Shown here one piece after another: positions 57,960-64,000 of a stretch of DNA of 64,000 bases (positions are counted from its first letter, which is position 1; each line of letters starts with the position of its first letter). Both the position numbers and the translations under genes were made by a program. Under the pieces are notes generated by a model that saw nothing but the letters and a program-made list of their open reading frames with translations, did no database searches and had not been told where the DNA came from. The DNA lies in contig NC_088776.1 in NCBI RefSeq assembly GCF_954871325.1, forward strand, positions 4,223,985 to 4,287,984, given 5' to 3'. Source of the stretch: Gordionus sp. m RMFG-2023 (Eukaryota > Nematomorpha > Gordioida > Chordodea > Parachordodidae).

Positions 57960-60900
57960 GTTAATAAAGAAAGATTAATCTCAATTATCATTTTTTTTTT
58001 AAAAAAGAATTAATATCTTGATAAAAATATCTAAAAATTTACTTGTATAAGCACCATTTAAAAATATATATCATATATTTATATGTGCATTGTATATGGA
58101 ATAAAATTTATTACTGTGTATTTTTTAGAATTTGAAAATACCTGATTCGACCGGAGCGGTATTTCAGCACATACACAGTTGTACTCATCCCATTAGAGTT
58201 AGGAAAATTTTACCGCGCTTTTAAACTACTCATAAATAATTTGAAATTTTTAATATCAATTCTTTTTTAAAAAATATTTAATATTCTTAGCGGGGAAAAT
58301 GTTTGAAATTCATAAGATAGGTATTCTACACTTTTAAAATATATTTTTTATTATACAAATCACATATTCATAAAAATTAAATAATTTTACAGTAAATAAT
58401 AAATAAATAAACTAATATATTCTGAATTCAAAAAATACATGGTAAACTATTATATAAAAATTTATTTACAGGTTTAAAAATGAAAATTTATTTAAACTAT
58501 ACTATATTACATGTAAATCTTTAATAAATGTAAATGAATACTTACGTCAAATTGATTATAGAAGGTATTACAACAAAAGTAAATAATTAAATAAAATCGT
58601 CGATTAATTTATATATTATATTTTTAAAAAAAAATTTATAATGGAAAGCTAACCTAAAATTATATGATGTTCTAATTAAGAAACCTCTAATTATAAAATA
58701 TAATATAAAAAAATTTTAAATAGAAGGCACAAATAAAGAGATTTTACATAATTCCACATACAATACAATTTGCAGTATAAGTTACACAACTATATATTAA
58801 ACGAACGCTAACTAGTCATTTGAGAAATTTTGAATGAGAATAAAATAACTTATTTTTAATAATATTTTTCTCAATCCCCTAATGCAATATACTCTTGCAA
58901 TCATAGTTGGCCGCGAATTCGAGGCAAGTAATACAAAACATGATAGGAAATTTGATTATTTTTTCATTCATTTTTGTGTACTTTCACTGCAAATTCGTGC
59001 TCTAAATGTAAATTCAAAGTAAATGGTTATTCAATAAAACAATATGTTAAATGAATCCTTACTAGTTAGTTATTTACTAAATTTTAAAAGAGGAAAAAAA
59101 AACATAAATTGTTTTTTTTTAAAACTAATTGTTTGCTATAATCCCACAATTTGTGATATATGTAACTCAACTATATATTAAACAAATCCTAACCATTTGG
59201 GAAATTGTGTATAAAATATTAAACACTGTTTAAAATAAAAACCTTAGACACCAAATTTTGAAAATGGATATATATTAAAATAACAGGAGGGGGGGGGGTG
59301 GAATATACTTTAAGAAAGACACTAAGTAATTATATATTATGAGGGTTCTTGGTGTTATTATACATTGTTACAAAACACCTTCTTCAAGCCCATTTTAACT
59401 GCCACTCTATAACTCGGATTAAATATTAAGTTGAGGTAAAATGTCATGGAAATGTACAAATATTCTAGAAAATAAGATATATCCAAAAATATGTTTGTAT
59501 TTTTTGGAAGAGGTAATGTTAAATAATCAATGATCATAATAAAAATGGTTGCAGGTAATAAAAATATAATATATTGTAGGGTCATTAAGGCTAGCATTCG
59601 TCTATCCATATAATAATCTCGTTTCCTTTGGGCAAGTTTATTAATTTGATATTGGTTTATAGGTTCAATAGGTACCTGTGATCGATTTAAAGAGTGTTCA
59701 AATTTTAAGGTGTCGTTATTTATGTGAATTACATTGCCTTCGCGAATAATTTTGGATTTGAATGTATTATAGAATTTGGTTAATGTTTTAATCCCCCTAT
59801 GAATTTCATGAATTTTAATCGTCGATGATACTGTCATGAAAGAATATCTTTGAATACGAATCATTATTTTCCTCTTTCTCTTCAAGAGACATACCTTAAA
59901 TAGTATAATGCTTAATATGGGAATAAAATTGGTAAAACACGCTCTAAGGATTGAGTAAATCCTCCAACTTGTCGAATTTATCTTTCTGGTAATCATAAAT
60001 ATTTTAATATATCTCGTTGAATTCATATCAGATCCGCATATATTCGTAACTTCTACAACTGTAAACCAATATCTAAGAGGATAAAACCAAATCTGCATAT
60101 ACACGTAATAAATTAGGATGATGAATACTATTCTACGAGTAGTAAAATATTTACGGTACGAAAATGGATACAAGATAGCTATGGCCTGCGATAATATATG
60201 TATTACGTATACACCTAGTGATAGATGTATAAATGTCCTTACTATTGGGAAATGATAATCAGCCATATAATGCTTCCATGAGGCTCGAAAAAAAAACGGC
60301 AAATTATTAAACTCACCAATTAAATTCGTGATTGGGTAAAGGAGCATGACTGCGCAATTGAGGAGACAAACACCATAATAAAATCTTGTCAGTATCACTG
60401 CCGGATAAGGGCTTTCGCTAAATGACACCATTAATCCTATTATATTTCCAGCCGTTCCAACGACCCATAATGTAATAGCTATGACTTCAACCGCATATAT
60501 GATTTGTTTCTGTTGCCTGGTGAATATTATCCTATTAAAACAGTCATGATAGAAATTAAAGACACCGTAAGTTCGCGTTACGTTTAAGTTTACCCAAGAC
60601 TCCATTAAACATTAAAGATAAATTACGATAAAAACAAATTATTTTAGCCTTGGCAATAATCAACTAATAATCTATTTTAATCAATATTAAATTTATTTGA
60701 ATTTTTATTAAATTTTTTTAAAAAAATAATGTTAAATTTAATTAGATGGTTTTATATTAAATTTAATTATTCCCTTTTATTTTTTCTTTTTAAAAATATT
60801 TTATAGAAAAGGTAGAAATGCTGGTAAAACAATGAACGCTATAAATGACATTCACAAGGATTGCGATGTTTTTAAATATTTAATTGTGAAATTGTATCGA

Positions 60901-61300
60901 ATTCAACTTTCAATCAATAAATGGCTTAATATAAAGCTATCATTCAAAATATAAAATATATTAAAAAAAATAGAGGGCTATTTTCAAAATATCTTTGATT
61001 CTATTCTGATATAGATTCTAATATTCTAATATTAGTTTGGTAAAATTTCCCAGAAGTTTCAACAGATATTATTCATTGTATTGAATATAATTGCATTCAA
61101 TATTTTACATTGTTCCAATATTATTAGGTTTATTAAAAGTCTAATGCCATTTCCTAGATCGGCTTAATACTAAATCATCAAAAAAGCCGAAAATATTTAA
61201 AAAAAAACAAAAAAAACATAAATAAAAAACACTAAAAAACATAATTAAAAAAAAAAAATATAATAAAAAAACAAATATCTTTGAGTCAATTTTAATTTTA
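57960..61300. repeat. Receptor duplication block 3
   Basis: Shares ACCTGATTCGACCGGAGCGG (58140) and the 3' and 5' flanks of the receptor with blocks 1, 2 and 4. Its left edge begins later than in blocks 1 and 2, next to the transposon remnants. Confidence 0.78.
59358..60605 (-). CDS. Rhodopsin-like 7TM receptor, copy 3
   Basis: A single-exon, 415-residue receptor and the most divergent full copy. It retains GTAGNIIGLMVSFSESPYPA, the SQA triplet (LSQAIAILYPF), NFIPIL, IIFLLPA, and LIFNPSYR. The N terminus (FYHDCFNR) and extracellular loop 2 (ICGSDMNSTRY) keep the cysteine pair and a glycosylation site. TM1 has IAITLWVVGTAGN in place of IAPILWAFGTAGN. The C terminus ends KKVFCNNV in place of KKLVSKIL. 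Confidence 0.87.
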   Translation of the reverse strand: MESWVNLNVTRTYGVFNFYHDCFNRIIFTRQQKQIIYAVEVIAITLWVVGTAGNIIGLMVSFSESPYPAVILTRFYYGVCLLNCAVMLLYPITNLIGEFNNLPFFFRASWKHYMADYHFPIVRTFIHLSLGVYVIHILSQAIAILYPFSYRKYFTTRRIVFIILIYYVYMQIWFYPLRYWFTVVEVTNICGSDMNSTRYIKIFMITRKINSTSWRIYSILRACFTNFIPILSIILFKVCLLKRKRKIMIRIQRYSFMTVSSTIKIHEIHRGIKTLTKFYNTFKSKIIREGNVIHINNDTLKFEHSLNRSQVPIEPINQYQINKLAQRKRDYYMDRRMLALMTLQYIIFLLPATIFIMIIDYLTLPLPKNTNIFLDISYFLEYLYISMTFYLNLIFNPSYRVAVKMGLKKVFCNNV

Positions 61301-61619
61301 CTTTTGTATGACCAAATTCGTACCTGGTTAGAAAATACTTATAATATAGTACAAGTTTAAATAGCTTTTTAAAAAAAAAAACTTAAAATGTTCAGCGCTT
61401 ATATTACAACTATATATATTATTATTTTAACAATATTTACATATGTACATTTTACTAAGGTTACTTTAAGAAAAATTATTTTAAAGTTTATAAAAAGAAA
61501 AGTACGACAAGTTTTTAAAGGTCATACAAATATCTTTTACAAAAAGAAAAAGAGAAATAAAGTACGAAAGGTCGTACGAATAATTTTAACATTCGAAATA
61601 TATTTAACTATTATATTTC
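61301..61619. other. Junction between receptor blocks 3 and 4
   Basis: A- and Lys-codon-rich sequence; the plus-strand open frame at 61388-61621 (78 codons) is Lys/Ile/Phe-rich, has no recognisable domain and is not called. Confidence 0.4.
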
Positions 61620-64000
61620 CATGATTTCTTGAATAGTTAACTTCTTACGAGTCTAAATATTTTCGATATCCTTTTTATGTTATCTATTTATATATCTTCT
61701 ACAAAAAAGATCAAACATAAATTAATAAAATGTCACCGTAACAATTTTTTCCCCACCTATTATTTAACAAAGTAAAATTATTAATATAAACAAAGATTCA
61801 TTTATTTTCTTTTTTAAAAAAAAGAGAATTATCTGGATAAAATATCTAAAATTAATTGTATAGGCACTGTTTAAAAATATATAAATATATAAATATATTT
61901 ATATAAGTATTGTATATGGAATAAAATCTATTACTGCCTGTGAGTTTTAGAATTTGAAAGTACCTAATTCTACTGGGGTCGTATCACATGTATGGCTCTA
62001 CTAACTTATCCTAATAAATTTTAGGAAAATTTTGCCGCTCTTTTAAACTACTTTTAATGAACTTGAAATTTATAATATCGATTCTTAAAAAAATTACTTA
62101 ATATTCTTACTGGGGATAAAAATGTTTGAAATTCATAGGATAGGTTATCTAAACTTTTGAAATACATTTTTATTTTATAAATTTAAAATAAATCCTTCAG
62201 TAAATCATTTTGAACTGAGAAATCCCTAATCCTAAAATTTACATAATAAAAAATAATACAAAAATTTATTTATAGGTTAAAATTACAATAATTTATTACT
62301 ATATTACATGTAAATGTAAATGTAAATTTATAAATAATTATTATAAATATACATCTATATGTCAAATTGATTATAATATATAACTAAACAAATCATCGAT
62401 TAAATTAAATATTATATTTAAAAAAAATTCATATTGGAAAGCTATCAACTACGAATCCTCTAATTATAAAATACAATATAAGAGATTTACAATGATGAAA
62501 ATTTTTTATAAATAGATATGAATTAAAAGGTCTTAAAAAATACAAATTGTTTTTTTTATTACAATTGTTTGCTCTACCTCTACATGCAGTATAAGTTACA
62601 CAACAAAAGAACCATAATAAAAAGTCATTTGGGAAATTTTGAAAGAGTCAAATATAAAATAAATTCTTTTTTTTTACAATTGTTTGCTCTATCAATTAGT
62701 GATGCAAAATCTCTTTATTTAAGACAACGGCTAACTTAATATTTTAATAGGGAAACGTGAATAATTTGCTCATAGATTAGCACAAAGGTTTGGAGATCTA
62801 TTAGGGAAAGCTTAGGCCATATTTTCCAGGCCACGATATTGAGTTAGCCGTTTTTAAAAATCGGCAAAAATAAAGAGATTTTACATCACTCCCTACAATA
62901 CAATTAGTCAATTAGTAGTATCAACTTTATATTAAACAAACTCCTACCTATATTGGCTAAATAATATATACTATTTTTTCAAAATTATTTTATGCTCAAT
63001 CTCCTTAATTAAATTTGCAATTATAACCTTGCATTCATAGTTAGCGCGAGTTTCCTGCGAAATATATAAAATATAAATGAATCTTTACTATAATCATTTG
63101 ATACATTTTTTTTAAAAAAAGAAAAATAAACATAAGTTGTTGTTATCTTTATAAAAATATTTGTTTGGTATAATACCACAATAAAATTAACGATGTATCT
63201 TACTTCACTATACAATAAGCGAATCTTAACTAATCATTTGGGAGATTGCATACGCAATTTTAACATTGTTTTTTAAAAAATATTTTACTACACCAAATTT
63301 TGAAAATGGGGATATATTAAAAAACGAAGGTAAAAAAAATCTAAACTTTAAGATAGTCACTAAGTAATTGTATATTATGAGGGGTTTTTCTGGTGTTATT
63401 ATATATTATTATTAACCAACTTCTTCAAGCCCATTTTGACTACCACTCTATAATGAGGATTAAATATTAAGTTGAGGTAAAATGTTATGGCAATGTACAA
63501 ATATTCCAGAAAAGTAGATAGACCCAATAATTTTTCGGAGTAGGTAATGTTATATAACCAATGGACATAACAAAAATGGCTGCAGGTAATAAAAATATGA
63601 TATATTGGAGGGTCATTATGACTAGCATTCGTACATCCATATTATAGTCTCGCTTTCTTTTGGCAATTTTATTAATTTGATATAGGTTTATAGGCTCAAT
63701 TGGTACTTGTGATCGATTTAAAGATCGATCAAATTTTAAAGCTTCGTCATTTATGTTATTTACATTGCCATCACGAATAATATCGGATTTGGTTGTTGTT
63801 TTAATCTCCCCATGAATTTTATGACTTTTATTTGTCGATATTGTCATGAAGGAATATCTTTGAATACGACTCATTATTCTCTTCTTTCTTTTTAAGAGGC
63901 ATAACTTAAAGACTATAATGCATAATATAGGAATGAAATTGGTAAAACACACTCTGAAGATTGAGTAAATCCTCCAACTTACCGAATTTATCTCTTTGGT
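61620..64000. repeat. Receptor duplication block 4 (cut by window end)
   Basis: It starts near TCTTGAATAGTTAACTTCTT (compare 42123 and 48790) and keeps the order of noncoding anchors seen in block 1, including the ATTTGCTCATAGA repeat at 62767. It continues beyond the window. Confidence 0.78.
63409..64000 (-). pseudogene. Rhodopsin-like 7TM receptor, copy 4 (partial, frameshifted)
   Basis: The window shows TM5 to the C terminus on the minus strand: FTNFIPILCIIVFKLCLL, the basic third loop, IIFLLPAAIFVM (TM6). After TPKN about 10 nt present in the sisters (ATTAACGTAA in copy 1) are missing, which shifts the frame before TM7 and leads to an early stop at about 63485. The sister-like frame (FYLNLIFNPHYRVVVKMG, ending KKLVNNNI) continues in another phase to 63409. 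TM7 would be lost, so this copy is probably non-functional unless the deletion is a sequence error. The 5' part lies outside. Confidence 0.8.

Noticed and set aside
61388-61624. 78-codon plus-strand open frame
   Set aside because: Low-complexity Lys/Ile/Phe content, and the corresponding sequence in block 2 (near 52.9 kb) does not preserve the frame.

Overview
The window reads as nuclear DNA of a very AT-rich metazoan. Genes are intron-bearing, homopolymers and microsatellites are abundant, DNA transposons and retroelement fossils are many, and rhodopsin-like receptors are tandemly duplicated. Several introns are extremely short (36-41 bp in an ATG18-type WIPI gene and a thioredoxin gene, all with GT..AG ends), while others carry kilobases of repeats. 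This fits a small or parasitic invertebrate with compact gene models. I cannot name the species; no closer placement is supported by what I can see.

Left end (1-15 kb): the 3' exons of a K-Cl cotransporter (SLC12A4-7 family) run on the + strand and converge on a WIPI4/WDR45-like autophagy gene on the - strand. The WIPI gene can be followed exon by exon with matching phases over 10.8 kb. Its largest intron (14522 to 7259) holds a 5.8 kb foldback-like mobile element (about 7384-13182). That element has terminal inverted repeats, a large internal palindrome, a 1.37 kb tandem duplication, subterminal repeats built round a 12-bp palindrome, and a short terminal exon encoding a cysteine-rich CXC-like motif.

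Middle (15-36 kb): mostly non-genic. It holds long polypyrimidine tracts, an isolated LTR, a ~692 bp satellite in three direct copies plus a rearranged fourth, inverted fossil copies of a reverse-transcriptase element, a 20-bp minisatellite, a CCCCGG-rich minisatellite beside a small terminal-inverted-repeat element that contains a tRNA-like Pol III unit, a decayed hAT element, and a Ty3-like fossil into which another hAT element (with matching target duplication) has inserted. A few unidentified exon candidates lie between 20.6 and 22.3 kb.

Right part (36-64 kb): a complete four-exon thioredoxin gene, cysteine-rich exon candidates, then four copies on the - strand of a single-exon, seven-transmembrane receptor gene. 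Each sits inside a larger duplicated block whose noncoding flanks are also shared. Copies 1-3 are open for 410-415 codons; copy 4 runs off the window and carries a frame-breaking deletion of about 10 nt. The receptors share SQA in place of the usual DRY motif. A compact LTR element with a gag-like frame and a hAT transposase remnant separate copies 2 and 3.

No operon-like or pathway linkage is apparent; the only functional grouping is the receptor cluster. The strongest candidates for novelty are the foldback element with its CXC exon and the receptor cluster with degenerate signalling motifs.
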